15,175 nucleotides of DNA from CAYMST01 sp964393115 (GTDB lineage Bacteria > Bacteroidota > Bacteroidia > Cytophagales > Cyclobacteriaceae): positions 1-15,175 of the forward strand of contig CAYMST010000104.1 in the NCBI GenBank assembly GCA_964393115.1, given 5' to 3'. This document shows positions 1 through 8,434 of this stretch, piece after piece; position 1 is the first letter of the stretch, and every line of letters begins with the position of its first letter. The notes under the pieces are model-generated. The model was not told the origin of the DNA. It searched no databases and worked only from the letters and a program-made list of their open reading frames with translations. Both the position numbers and the translations under genes were made by a program.

Positions 1-227
1 ATTATCTGGAAAGCAGTAGGTTATGGGGTTGTAAGGTCAGGGTAAGATCAAGATTGTATTTTTTAAAGAATTTAACCTGTTAAATCGCTAATTTGTCGGG
101 GTTTTAATCAATTTAAATTTTCCAAATCAGAGTGCTATTTTTTCTTACAAATTTTTGCGTCACCTTTGACTTCGCTCTACATGCGCGAGAGCAAAATATA
201 AACCCGATTTAATAGAGATTTAGAATT
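1..227. other. Region upstream of dnaA, no gene identified
   Basis: AT-rich DNA ahead of dnaA. I see no gene, no tRNA-like fold and no match to the DnaA-box consensus TTWTNCACA on either strand, so nothing here supports an origin of replication. A TTTGAC hexamer lies at 165-170, but no convincing partner box follows it, and there is no perfect TAnnTTTG box. A reading frame of 14 codons entering from the left edge stops at about position 45; it could be the tail of an upstream gene but is too short to assign. Confidence 0.4.
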
Positions 228-1646
228 ATGCACGATCAATTGTGGAAGAATTGTCTTGCCTACATAGAAAAGGAAATTCCTCCTCAAAGCTTTAAAACAT
301 GGTTTTCACCGATCAGTCCTCTGCGATATGAGGATGATACCTTGACTATTCAAGTGCCAAGTCAATTTTTTTACGAATGGCTGGAAGAAAACTATGTAAC
401 TCTATTAAAACAAGCGCTTAATAGAAGTATAGGGCCACAGGCAAGACTCCAGTATTCGGTAGTGGTGCAAAAGTCCGATCAGGTAAATCACGGCACAAAA
501 AACAGTACTGCGCCAACAACTCACAAAAATGGTCGTGGTGTACAAAACAATGCACACAACATCGCGGAGGTTTCTAGTCCGTTTACCGTTCCTGATGTGG
601 ACAATAGCATTCGAGAATCAAACCTTAACCCGCATTATATTTTTGATTCTTTTATCGAAGGAGATTGTAACAGATTGGCGAGATCTGCTGGTATTGCAGT
701 GGCTAAAAAACCTGGAATGACCTCTTTTAATCCTCTGATGGTGTACGGAGGAGTGGGGTTGGGAAAGACACACTTGGTGCATGCCATAGGTAATCAAATT
801 CAAGAAATAGACCCAAGTAAGTTTATACTGTACGTCGCTTCAGAAAAGTTTACAAATCAATTTATTGAAGCCTTAAAGAACAATAAGGTTCAGCAATTCA
901 CCAATTATTACCTTAACGTAGATGTACTTATCCTCGATGACGTCCAGTTTCTAAAGGATAAGGAAAAGACCCAAGAGATCTTCTTTCATATTTTCAATCA
1001 CCTTCATCAAAACGGAAAACAGATTATTATGACCTCAGATCGTCCGCCAAGGGATCTGAAGGGGTTACAAGAGCGTTTAGTTTCACGATTTAAGTGGGGA
1101 TTAACCACTGATTTGTTGCAGCCTGACTTTGAGACAAGGATGGCCATCATCAGAAAAAAACTCATTTCTGACGGACTGGATGTGCCTGAAGCCGTGGTGG
1201 AGTATTTAGCATACACCATTGATACGAATATTCGTGAACTTGAAGGGGTAATGGTCTCCTTGATCGCCCATGCGACATTGGACAAGCGGGCAATCGACCT
1301 AGAGCTCGCTAAGCAAACACTGAAGAGTATCGTAAAAGATATCGAAACTGAAGTCGGTATCGACTACATACAAAAAACAGTATCGGAGTATTTTGACGTA
1401 AAGTTGGACGACCTCAAAGCCAAGACGCGAAAAAAGGAAATTGTAACGGCTCGACAAGTCGCCATGTTTTTTTCAAAAGAAAACACGAATCACTCCCTCA
1501 AATCAATTGGATATCATTTCGGAGGGAGAGATCATACTACTGTGATTCATGCAGTACAAACGGTAAATGACCTTATTGATACGGACTCTACCATTAGGTA
1601 TGCGGTCAATGAGCTGAGAAAGAAATTTCGTATGAGCTCTCTATAG
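228..1646 (+). CDS. dnaA: Chromosomal replication initiator protein DnaA
   Basis: DnaA is the AAA+ ATPase that binds DnaA boxes, melts the origin and loads the replicative helicase. The 472 residues show the full four-domain plan. Domain I is at about 1-80 and contains the QSFKTWF element (20-26). A polar low-complexity linker (domain II) spans about 82-120. The AAA+ core has Walker A GGVGLGKT (174-181), Walker B LILDDVQF (234-241), sensor 1 around IIMTSD (266-271), the box VII arginine in LVSRFKWG (R287) and sensor 2 NIRELEG (R336). Domain IV has the DNA-binding signature GGRDHTTVIHA (432-442). Length is normal for the family and all key residues are intact. The ATG at 228 puts the domain I helix immediately after the start. 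The gene stands alone, with a terminator directly after it and a convergent neighbour. Confidence 0.98.
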   Translation: MHDQLWKNCLAYIEKEIPPQSFKTWFSPISPLRYEDDTLTIQVPSQFFYEWLEENYVTLLKQALNRSIGPQARLQYSVVVQKSDQVNHGTKNSTAPTTHKNGRGVQNNAHNIAEVSSPFTVPDVDNSIRESNLNPHYIFDSFIEGDCNRLARSAGIAVAKKPGMTSFNPLMVYGGVGLGKTHLVHAIGNQIQEIDPSKFILYVASEKFTNQFIEALKNNKVQQFTNYYLNVDVLILDDVQFLKDKEKTQEIFFHIFNHLHQNGKQIIMTSDRPPRDLKGLQERLVSRFKWGLTTDLLQPDFETRMAIIRKKLISDGLDVPEAVVEYLAYTIDTNIRELEGVMVSLIAHATLDKRAIDLELAKQTLKSIVKDIETEVGIDYIQKTVSEYFDVKLDDLKAKTRKKEIVTARQVAMFFSKENTNHSLKSIGYHFGGRDHTTVIHAVQTVNDLIDTDSTIRYAVNELRKKFRMSSL

Positions 1647-1666
1647 AAGAGACAATTTAAACGCCG

Positions 1667-1692
1667 ATGGGCCTATACAGGCCCATTTTCTT
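1667..1692 (+). terminator. Rho-independent terminator after dnaA
   Basis: A perfect 8-bp stem (ATGGGCCT / AGGCCCAT, 1667-1674 and 1679-1686) closes a 4-nt loop (ATAC) and is followed by TTTTCTT. It sits 20 bp after the dnaA stop and runs into the stop codon of the convergent protease gene at 1691. In the opposite direction the hairpin lacks a good U tract, so it probably serves dnaA mainly. Confidence 0.8.
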
Positions 1693-3160
1693 ACCTAAAG
1701 AATAACGGATAATAAACCTTTCGTCCTCTTTCTGTGACCCCATAAATCGTTACTCTTCCCTTTATTTTACCTAGGATTCGAGATAGCTCTTCAGGTGAAC
1801 TAATGGGTACATTATTAATGTCGGTAATAATAAAACCTTCTGGGATGTCTAGTTGAGAGAAAAAACCTCGCTTTATAGCGACCACGCGAATTCCGGATTT
1901 TATACCAAGAAGGTCTTTTTCTACCTTTGGAACGGACTCAAGTTCCACGCCCAAATCGTCGGAAAAGAATAGCTCTTTTTTGATTACTCCAGTAGTCCCT
2001 TCCTTGTTGGTCAGCACGATTGTAGCAGCTTTGAGTTTACCATCTCTTTTGTAGGTGACTTGTAGCTCATCTCCAGGATATAGGTAACCTATTAATTCTT
2101 CAAGGGTACTTTTTGAATCTATGATAGTGCCGTTGGCTTCGAGGATTACATCTCCTTCCTTTAACCCAGCTTTATCAGCGGCCCAATCTTTTTGTGTAAA
2201 TGAGATCAGTACACCGTTTTCTTTATCCAGTTCAAGTTTTTTAACCATATCGGAATTAATATCCATAAAGTCAGCACCTACTAGTGCTTTTTGTACTTCA
2301 CCATATTTGATCAGGTCATGAACAACCTTCTTCACTAAGTTTACCGGAACGGCAAAGCCATAACCCGCATACGATCCTGTTCTAGATAGTATGGCAGTAT
2401 TAATGCCGATGAGTTCTCCTTTCTTGTTGACAAGTGCTCCGCCGCTATTGCCAGGGTTAATGGCGGCATCGGTTTGAATAAAGGACTCAATTGGGAATTT
2501 ATCTTTTAGAATATTAATATTTCTTCCTTTTGCGCTGACGATGCCGGCAGTAACCGTTGACGTGAGGTTGAAAGGGTTACCAACTGCTAACACCCATTCT
2601 CCAACATTCACATTTGAAGAATTGCCAACTTGAATAGCGGGGAGATCATTTGACTTGATTTTGATGACTGCCAAATCGGTTGATGGGTCTTTTCCAATAA
2701 GCTCTGCTTCGTAAGATACCTTGTCTTGGATCACCTTGATCCTGTCTGCACCGTCTATCACATGATTATTGGTAACGATATATCCATTGTTTGAATAAAT
2801 CACTCCGGAGCCGCTGGACACCTGCTGCGACTTTCTGGGTTCGAAGAACCAATCCATCCATCCTCCATTTCGATATTCGACCTCATTTATCGTTTGAATA
2901 AAAACTACACTCTTGGTACTTCTTTGTGAGGCGAACACAAAGTCTGATTGCATGGCGGCAGTGTCCAAGCTTCGTGGAGGTTTATGAGCAAAATTGACAT
3001 CATTTGAATTGGCGATAGCATTAAGGTTGGAATCGACCTTAACCTGTAATGCGCTAATATCGGAAGTTGATTGGGTGTCGCGCTGAGCGGTTTGAAAGAT
3101 GTAAGCTCCCAAAAAGCCGCTGATGACACTTATCAAAATAGTAATAAGTGGATTTTTCAT
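1691..3160 (-). CDS. htrA: Do/HtrA-family periplasmic serine endoprotease (DegP/DegQ-like)
   Basis: This is an envelope quality-control protease of the trypsin-like HtrA family. The 489-residue protein starts with a short basic tip and a hydrophobic segment (about 5-23) that is either a signal peptide or an uncleaved inner-membrane anchor; I see no clear cleavage motif. The catalytic triad is complete: His133 in TNNHVI, Asp162 in TDLAV and Ser239 in the GNSGG motif. A first PDZ domain follows at about 290-385 and a second, more divergent one at about 400-485, as in DegP and DegQ rather than single-PDZ DegS. The family normally forms trimers or larger cages around misfolded outer-membrane and periplasmic proteins. 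It is transcribed divergently from the potassium channel gene, with a promoter candidate at 3218-3191. I cannot tell whether the true orthologue is DegP or DegQ. Confidence 0.95.
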   Translation of the reverse strand: MKNPLITILISVISGFLGAYIFQTAQRDTQSTSDISALQVKVDSNLNAIANSNDVNFAHKPPRSLDTAAMQSDFVFASQRSTKSVVFIQTINEVEYRNGGWMDWFFEPRKSQQVSSGSGVIYSNNGYIVTNNHVIDGADRIKVIQDKVSYEAELIGKDPSTDLAVIKIKSNDLPAIQVGNSSNVNVGEWVLAVGNPFNLTSTVTAGIVSAKGRNINILKDKFPIESFIQTDAAINPGNSGGALVNKKGELIGINTAILSRTGSYAGYGFAVPVNLVKKVVHDLIKYGEVQKALVGADFMDINSDMVKKLELDKENGVLISFTQKDWAADKAGLKEGDVILEANGTIIDSKSTLEELIGYLYPGDELQVTYKRDGKLKAATIVLTNKEGTTGVIKKELFFSDDLGVELESVPKVEKDLLGIKSGIRVVAIKRGFFSQLDIPEGFIITDINNVPISSPEELSRILGKIKGRVTIYGVTERGRKVYYPLFFR

Positions 3161-3190
3161 GAATTGTCTAAATTATGTCGACTATTACGC

Positions 3191-3218
3191 CAAAAGTAAT
3201 TGTCGGGTTTATCAACAA
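3191..3218 (-). promoter_or_regulatory. Promoter candidate for the Do protease gene
   Basis: Read on the - strand, TTG (3218-3216) is followed after 17 bp by TACTTTTG (3198-3191), a perfect match to the Bacteroidota -7 box TAnnTTTG. The predicted transcription start near 3184 leaves a leader of about 24 nt before the ATG at 3160. No expression data; the assignment rests on motif and position. Confidence 0.5.
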
Positions 3219-3234
3219 CGGAGTAGTAACTTTG
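3200..3234 (+). promoter_or_regulatory. Promoter candidate for the potassium channel gene
   Basis: TAACTTTG at 3227-3234 matches the Bacteroidota -7 consensus TAnnTTTG perfectly. A TTG at 3200-3202 lies 24 bp upstream, slightly longer than the usual spacing. The predicted start near 3241 gives a leader of about 19 nt before the ATG at 3260. This promoter occupies the same DNA as the opposing one for the protease gene. Confidence 0.45.
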
Positions 3235-3259
3235 TTTTTTGAATAATCGCTATTAAAAA

Positions 3260-4219
3260 ATGTTAAAGAAGCTGTTAAAGAAGGAAACAGAAGCTTCTAC
3301 GTCAGTTTCAAATGAAATTGGGTTTGGAAGCAGAAGCTTTAAGTACGCGAATAGATTAATTGATGAAAACGGTGAATACAATGTAGAGCACAAGAATAGA
3401 CGCTTTGACCCAAATCCGTACCACTGGTTAATCAATATGTCTTGGCCACAGTACTTTCTGGTGGTAATAGCCATATTCTTTCTCACCAACGTTGCTTTTG
3501 CCGTCATATACTTTTTGCTCGGGGTAGAGAATTTGAGTGGGATAGACGAAGCGTCTCCTTTTGAGCAATTTTTGTATTGTGTATACTTCTCCACTCAGAC
3601 CTTGACTTCTGTCGGGTATGGGTATATAAGCCCTGTTGGTCATCTAGAGAACCTTATTGCTGCACTAGAAGCGACTATAGGCTTGGCAGGCTTCGCGTTC
3701 GTAACAGGTATTTCGTATGGCAGATTCTCGAAGGCCAAATCTAAACTTCAGTTTAGTCCAAACGTTGTAATAGCTCCATTTGGAGAAGGAACGGGCCTGA
3801 TGTTTCGTGTAGTAAATAGCCGAAAAAATAAGCTTATGAATATGGAAGCGAGTATTTCCTTTTCTTTTGTCGACAATACTGTTAATGCAGAGAAAAGAAT
3901 TTACCGCGCTTTGCCCCTACAGATTAGTAGTATCAATCTTTTTCCGTTGCCTTGGACAATTGTTCATCCTATTGAAGAAGAAGGATTACTACATCAGATT
4001 ACGCAAGAGGATCTGGTAGAGATGGATGCCGAGCTCATTATTATTATTAAGGGATATGATGATACTTTCAATCAACAGATTCATCAAACACACAGCTACA
4101 GATATGACGAATTTGTTGTAGGAGCAAAATTTAAACCAATGTTTGAAACAGATCGACACCATGGTAAAGTGGTCATAGACCTAAATAAGTTAGGTGATTA
4201 TGAGATTACCTCACTTTGA
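3260..4219 (+). CDS. Inward-rectifier-type potassium channel (KirBac-like)
   Basis: This is a two-transmembrane-segment K+ channel subunit of the Kir family, expected to assemble as a tetramer in the inner membrane. The 319 residues show, in order, a cytoplasmic N-terminus, an amphipathic slide-helix region with the PYHWLINMSWPQY pattern (53-65), TM1 (about 64-88), a pore helix (about 101-115) and the K+ selectivity filter TSVGYGY (116-122). TM2 (about 130-155) with hinge glycines follows, then a C-terminal beta-rich cytoplasmic domain (about 163-310) beginning with the MFRVVNSRKN pattern (181-190) typical of Kir proteins. The filter is intact, so potassium selectivity is likely. The regulatory ligand cannot be read from sequence; KirBac relatives respond to lipids and pH. 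The gene is apparently monocistronic: 166 bp separate it from the GH3 gene, and I see no clear terminator or strong promoter in that gap. Confidence 0.93.
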   Translation: MLKKLLKKETEASTSVSNEIGFGSRSFKYANRLIDENGEYNVEHKNRRFDPNPYHWLINMSWPQYFLVVIAIFFLTNVAFAVIYFLLGVENLSGIDEASPFEQFLYCVYFSTQTLTSVGYGYISPVGHLENLIAALEATIGLAGFAFVTGISYGRFSKAKSKLQFSPNVVIAPFGEGTGLMFRVVNSRKNKLMNMEASISFSFVDNTVNAEKRIYRALPLQISSINLFPLPWTIVHPIEEEGLLHQITQEDLVEMDAELIIIIKGYDDTFNQQIHQTHSYRYDEFVVGAKFKPMFETDRHHGKVVIDLNKLGDYEITSL

Positions 4220-4385
4220 AGGTGTCTGTGCAGTGCTTGAGCTTAGTTGGAAAAGATCAATTTTGAATAGATGGTAAAGGGAGTAAAATAAACTAACGAT
4301 ACTATTGATCATAAGTGAATTCAGTTTATTAGGATTCTTGAAATATCATTGTTTAAGTTTACCGATATAGTCATTAAATAGTCGA

Positions 4386-5882
4386 ATGAGCCTAAAATCA
4401 GCACTAAGCAAGCCTTTTGCTACCTTAATCGCTAAGGAACAAAGGAAATGGTCACAGAGACCGGTTGAGTCTCAAGACAAGGTGCTTCAAAACTTAATCC
4501 AAATAGGGCGTAAAACACTTTTCGGTGAGGATCATGCCTTTGGGGATATCAAAAAGTATGATGATTTCAAAAAACTGGTTCCTATTCGAGATTATGAAGG
4601 GCTTAAGCCTTATGTAGAAAGGATTAAGAATGGCGAGAGTGATATTCTCTGGAGTGGTAAACCAGCTTATTTCGCAAAAACAAGTGGTACCACCTCCGGA
4701 ACGAAGTATATACCGATCACAAAGGAATCTATGCCTAATCATATCAATAGTGCCCGGAACGCACTATTGAGCTATATTCATCAAACAGGTAATAGCTCGT
4801 TTGTGAATGGCAAAATGATCTTCCTCTCAGGTAGTCCTGTGTTGAGCAAAACAGGAGGTATTAATACAGGACGGTTGTCAGGCATGGTCAACCATCATGT
4901 GCCTGCATATCTCAGACGCAATCAGCTTCCTACTTACGAAACGAACTGTATGGAAGATTGGGAGGCGAAAGTGGATAAAATTGTTGAGGAGACGATTGGT
5001 CAGGATATGCGATTAATCTCAGGCATACCCCCTTGGGTGCAAATGTATTTTGATAAAATACAGGAGAAGTCAGGAAAACATATCAAGGAGGTGTTCCCAA
5101 ACTTCTCCCTTTTTGTGTATGGAGGAGTTAATTTCGAACCATATCGATCTAAACTCTTTGAGTCTGTAGGACAGGAAATAGATGCAATAGAAACATACCC
5201 TGCTTCGGAGGGTTTCATAGCCTATCAGGATTCGCAAACGGACCCTGGTTTACTGCTACTTTTGAATAGCGGAATATTTTTTGAGTTTATTCCAACGGAA
5301 GAATATTTTGATGAAAACCCAGCACGCCTATCTATCGCAGAGGTAGAGCTTCATAAAAACTATGCGTTGATCATCAATAGTAACGCTGGACTTTGGGGAT
5401 ATTCGATTGGAGATACAGTGATGTTTGTGTCCAAAGACCCATATAGATTGGTGGTGACAGGAAGGATTAAGCATTTCATATCAGCCTTTGGGGAACATGT
5501 CATAGGCAAAGAAGTCGAAGAAGCAATGAAGCTGACACTTGAGAAATTCAGGGGTGTTGAGATAGTCGAGTTCACCGTAGCGCCAAATGTTAGCCCTGAT
5601 GCGGATATGCCTCATCATGAGTGGTATATTGAGTTTTCGCAAGAACCGAAAGACTTGGACGACTTCGAAAAAGAATTAAATTTGCAGCTTCAAAAACAAA
5701 ATACGTACTACGACGATTTAATAACCGGTAACATCTTAAGAGTGTTATCTGTTGTCTCGCTCAAGCGGGACGCTTTTATTAATCATATGAAATCCATTGG
5801 TAAGTTGGGAGGCCAAAACAAAGTACCTAGGTTGTCGAATGATAGAAAACTAGCTGACGCCTTGGGCGTTTTCAAGAAATAA
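4386..5882 (+). CDS. GH3-family acyl-adenylating enzyme
   Basis: This is a member of the GH3 family, named after plant auxin-responsive proteins. It belongs to the ANL superfamily of adenylate-forming enzymes, which activate a carboxylate with ATP and in plants conjugate it to an amino acid. The 498-residue protein has the phosphate-binding loop KTSGTTSGTKYIP (98-110), the second motif TYPASEG (270-276) with the conserved glutamate, the YSIGDTV segment (339-345) and the GRIKHFISAFGEHV hinge region (359-372). All three nucleotide-binding motifs look intact, so the enzyme is probably active, but the acid substrate and amine acceptor in bacteria are not known to me; plant hormone conjugation should not be assumed. 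It ends three bases before the dxr start, in the same frame, so the two genes are almost certainly co-transcribed. An internal 10-bp inverted repeat lies at 4744-4770. Confidence 0.9.
   Translation: MSLKSALSKPFATLIAKEQRKWSQRPVESQDKVLQNLIQIGRKTLFGEDHAFGDIKKYDDFKKLVPIRDYEGLKPYVERIKNGESDILWSGKPAYFAKTSGTTSGTKYIPITKESMPNHINSARNALLSYIHQTGNSSFVNGKMIFLSGSPVLSKTGGINTGRLSGMVNHHVPAYLRRNQLPTYETNCMEDWEAKVDKIVEETIGQDMRLISGIPPWVQMYFDKIQEKSGKHIKEVFPNFSLFVYGGVNFEPYRSKLFESVGQEIDAIETYPASEGFIAYQDSQTDPGLLLLLNSGIFFEFIPTEEYFDENPARLSIAEVELHKNYALIINSNAGLWGYSIGDTVMFVSKDPYRLVVTGRIKHFISAFGEHVIGKEVEEAMKLTLEKFRGVEIVEFTVAPNVSPDADMPHHEWYIEFSQEPKDLDDFEKELNLQLQKQNTYYDDLITGNILRVLSVVSLKRDAFINHMKSIGKLGGQNKVPRLSNDRKLADALGVFKK
4744..4770. 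repeat. Perfect 10-bp inverted repeat inside the GH3 gene
   Basis: TCAATAGTGC (4744-4753) and its exact complement GCACTATTGA (4761-4770) are separated by 7 nt. The mRNA could form a stable hairpin over codons of about residues 120-128. No T tract follows, so it is not a terminator. It may be a chance consequence of codon choice. Confidence 0.6.
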
Positions 5883-5885
5883 AAT

Positions 5886-7049
5886 TTGGAAAAATCTACT
5901 AAAAAAAGAATCGCCATTCTTGGCTCAACAGGCTCAATCGGAACCCAGACTTTGGATGTTATTTCACGATTTCCAGACCGATTTGAAGTAGAGTTGTTGA
6001 CAGCTCGGAATAGCTACGAATTATTAATAGACCAAGCGGCTAAATTCAAACCTAATGTGGTGGTCATTGAAAATGAAGCCCACTATGATAAGGTTTTTTC
6101 AGCGCTGGATCCTTTAGAGATAAAGGTTTACACAGGGGCAAAAGCCATAGCTGGTGCTGTAGAAGCCGAGTCCATAGATCTAGTTGTAACTGCAATCGTT
6201 GGATCCGATGGTCTAGAACCGACTATAAGAGCAATAAAAGCAGGGAAGAATATCGCTTTGGCGAATAAGGAAACACTAGTTGTGGCCGGGGCGCTGGTTA
6301 CGCGATTGGCCATGGAAAAAGGGGTGAATATTTATCCTATAGATTCAGAGCACTCGGCGATCTTCCAATGCCTAGTAGGAGAATTTCAAAACAAAATAGA
6401 GAAGATAATATTAACCGCTTCTGGAGGTCCTTTTCGCGGAAAGGATATTAATTTCTTAAAAACGGTTAAAAAAGAACAGGCCCTAAAACACCCGAATTGG
6501 AGTATGGGGGCAAAGATCACCATTGATTCTGCCTCGATGATGAACAAAGGATTGGAAGTGATTGAGGGCAAGTGGCTATTCAACCTAAAGCCTTCGCAAA
6601 TCGAAACAGTGATTCATCCTCAGTCGATTATACACTCGATGGTGCAGTTTGAAGATGGTTCAATAAAGGCGCAAATGGGTATGCCGGACATGAGGATTCC
6701 TATACAATTCGCATTAACTTACCCAGATCGATTCAAAGCAGACTATCCACGTTTTGATTTTAGGGACTACCCAGCATTAAATTTTGAAAAACCAGATTTA
6801 GATACTTTTCGTAATTTACGTCTGGCTTATGATGCGCTTAACACCGGTGGTAATATGCCCTGTGTTTTGAATGCAGCAAATGAAGTAGCCGTAGATCAAT
6901 TTTTGAAAGGGAATATAGGATTTTTGGAAATGTCTGATGTAGTAGCAAGCTGCATGAGTAAATTGCCATTCATTAAGGATCCATGCTTGGAAGAATATGT
7001 TCAAACAGATAAGGAAACCAGAACGGAAGCTTTAGAGTTAATCGGCTAA
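5886..7049 (+). CDS. dxr: 1-deoxy-D-xylulose 5-phosphate reductoisomerase
   Basis: Dxr converts 1-deoxy-D-xylulose 5-phosphate and NADPH to 2-C-methyl-D-erythritol 4-phosphate, the first committed step of the non-mevalonate isoprenoid pathway, in the cytoplasm. The 387 residues carry the NADPH-binding GSTGSIG loop (13-19), the metal-ligand motif with Asp153 and Glu155 in PIDSEHSAIFQ, the third ligand Glu224 in MNKGLEVIE, the TASGGPFR segment (177-184) and the flexible-loop HPNWSMG segment (202-208). Length is normal. The start is a TTG at 5886: an in-frame TAA (the GH3 stop) lies two codons upstream and no ATG or GTG occurs before the NADPH loop, so TTG is the only reasonable start. Only one sense codon separates it from the GH3 stop, implying translational coupling. 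rseP follows after 44 bp; dxr-rseP linkage is widespread in bacteria. Confidence 0.97.
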   Translation: MEKSTKKRIAILGSTGSIGTQTLDVISRFPDRFEVELLTARNSYELLIDQAAKFKPNVVVIENEAHYDKVFSALDPLEIKVYTGAKAIAGAVEAESIDLVVTAIVGSDGLEPTIRAIKAGKNIALANKETLVVAGALVTRLAMEKGVNIYPIDSEHSAIFQCLVGEFQNKIEKIILTASGGPFRGKDINFLKTVKKEQALKHPNWSMGAKITIDSASMMNKGLEVIEGKWLFNLKPSQIETVIHPQSIIHSMVQFEDGSIKAQMGMPDMRIPIQFALTYPDRFKADYPRFDFRDYPALNFEKPDLDTFRNLRLAYDALNTGGNMPCVLNAANEVAVDQFLKGNIGFLEMSDVVASCMSKLPFIKDPCLEEYVQTDKETRTEALELIG

Positions 7050-7093
7050 AAATTTAGAATAGAAATCATAGATAATACTTAGGAAGATAATTC

Positions 7094-8402
7094 ATGGAAG
7101 TAGTAGTAATGATAGCCCAGCTTTTGCTTGGCATCTCAATTTTGGTGGGGTTGCATGAGTTAGGTCATTTAGCGGCTGCAAAGGCTTTTGGCATGCGTGT
7201 GGAGAAGTATTCCATTGGTTTTCCACCTAAGATTTGGGGATTCCAGTACGGAGAAACGGAGTACTCGATCGGTGCAATTCCTTTAGGCGGGTTCGTCAAA
7301 ATATCAGGAATGATAGACGAATCACTCGACAAAAAGCAGCTGTCAGCAGAACCACAACCGTGGGAGTTTAGATCCAAGCCAGCTTGGCAACGCCTCATCG
7401 TAATGATGGGGGGGATAATTGTAAACGTGATTACCGGAGTAGTCATTTATGTCCTGCTTACCTATTCTAATGGAGAAACCTTTTTCTCTAAGCAGGAAAT
7501 GAACAAACATGGTATTGTAGCTCACAATTTTGGCGAACAGATAGGCTTTAGGACTGGAGATAAAGTGGTTAACATAAATGGTAATGACTTTGAAAAGTTT
7601 TCCGATATGATGAGTCCGGAGTTGATTATGAGTTCCAATGGCTATTATACCGTATTACGCGATGGTCAAAAGGTTAAAATTAATGTTCCACCTGACTTCC
7701 TTAATTTATTTTCAGACGAAGATTCAAAAAACAACTTCATAGAGATTCGTTACAAGCACACCGTTGGAGAGGTACTTAGTGACGGGGCGGGATATAAAGC
7801 AGGACTAAAAACAGGGGATAACATCATCCAAATAGAGGATCAACCGATTACCTATTTTCATGAATTAAGTGAGGTCTTAAAAGACAATAAAGGAAAAGAA
7901 GTTGCTGTTAAGGTTCAAAGAGAAGGACAAGAACATGTGTTAAAAGCAACGTTAAGCGCCGAAGGAAAGCTTGGTTTTTACGCCATTCCGGATATTCGCA
8001 AGTCACATAAAGACTACACCTTTGGTGCTTCGATGCAGCATGGAAGTCTACAGGCTTTCAATGTTGTATGGATGAACATTAAGGCGTTTGGAAAGATGTT
8101 TCGTGGGGAAGTAGATCCTCGCAAATCCTTAAGCGGTCCAGTTGGAATTGCAAAAATGTATGGTGGTAGTTGGAACTGGGATAAGTTTTGGAAAATGACG
8201 GGATTGTTATCCATGGTATTAGCGTTTNNNNNNNNNNNNNNNNATTCCCGCTTTAGATGGAGGTCATGTTGTGTTTTTGACATACGAGATGGTGTCGAGA
8301 AGAAAGCCTTCTGATAAGTTTATGGAAAATGCACAAAAGGTAGGTATGGTAATTTTGTTAGCCATTATGACCTTTGCTTTCCTAAACGATCTGATCAAGT
8401 AG
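7094..8402 (+). CDS. rseP: Site-2 intramembrane metalloprotease RseP, interrupted by an assembly gap
   Basis: RseP is a zinc protease that cuts membrane-embedded substrates such as anti-sigma factors and signal-peptide remnants. The protein begins with a transmembrane helix containing the HELGH zinc site (21-25). Two PDZ domains follow, the first with the GFRTGDKVVNING pattern and the second with AGLKTGDNIIQIED, and then further membrane segments. After the N run (8228-8243) the reading resumes in another frame with IPALDGGH, the second metal-ligand (LDG) motif, then a last membrane segment and a TAG stop at 8400-8402. Relatives have about five residues (of the type MNLLP) between LAF and IPALDGGH, i.e. 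15 nt, so the 16 Ns are probably one too many and the apparent frameshift is artificial; the expected protein is about 435 residues. AGGAAG (7081-7086) lies 7 nt before the ATG at 7094 and supports this start over the ATG at 7109. Confidence 0.93.
8228..8243. other. Assembly gap of 16 Ns
   Basis: Unresolved bases inside rseP. The upstream frame ends exactly at 8227, and the correct downstream frame starts at 8244 (ATT CCC GCT), so a true gap length divisible by three, most likely 15, is required to restore the reading frame. Confidence 0.95.
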
Positions 8403-8434
8403 TCGTTAAAGATTAGATTATAATTTCACTCTGT

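Noticed and set aside
1..45. A 14-codon open tail at the left edge as the end of an upstream gene
   Set aside because: Too short to distinguish from chance; no motif.
4338..4361. A promoter for the GH3 gene (TTG ... TAAGTTTA)
   Set aside because: The -7 box has a mismatch at its last base and the spacing is only 13 bp.
4386..5882. A plant-hormone (auxin) conjugation role for the GH3 protein
   Set aside because: The family name comes from plants; nothing in the window points to indole-acetate metabolism.
8228..8314. A truncated rseP product ending at 8314
   Set aside because: The tail after the N run is a wrong-frame translation; another frame gives IPALDGGH and a normal C-terminus to 8402.
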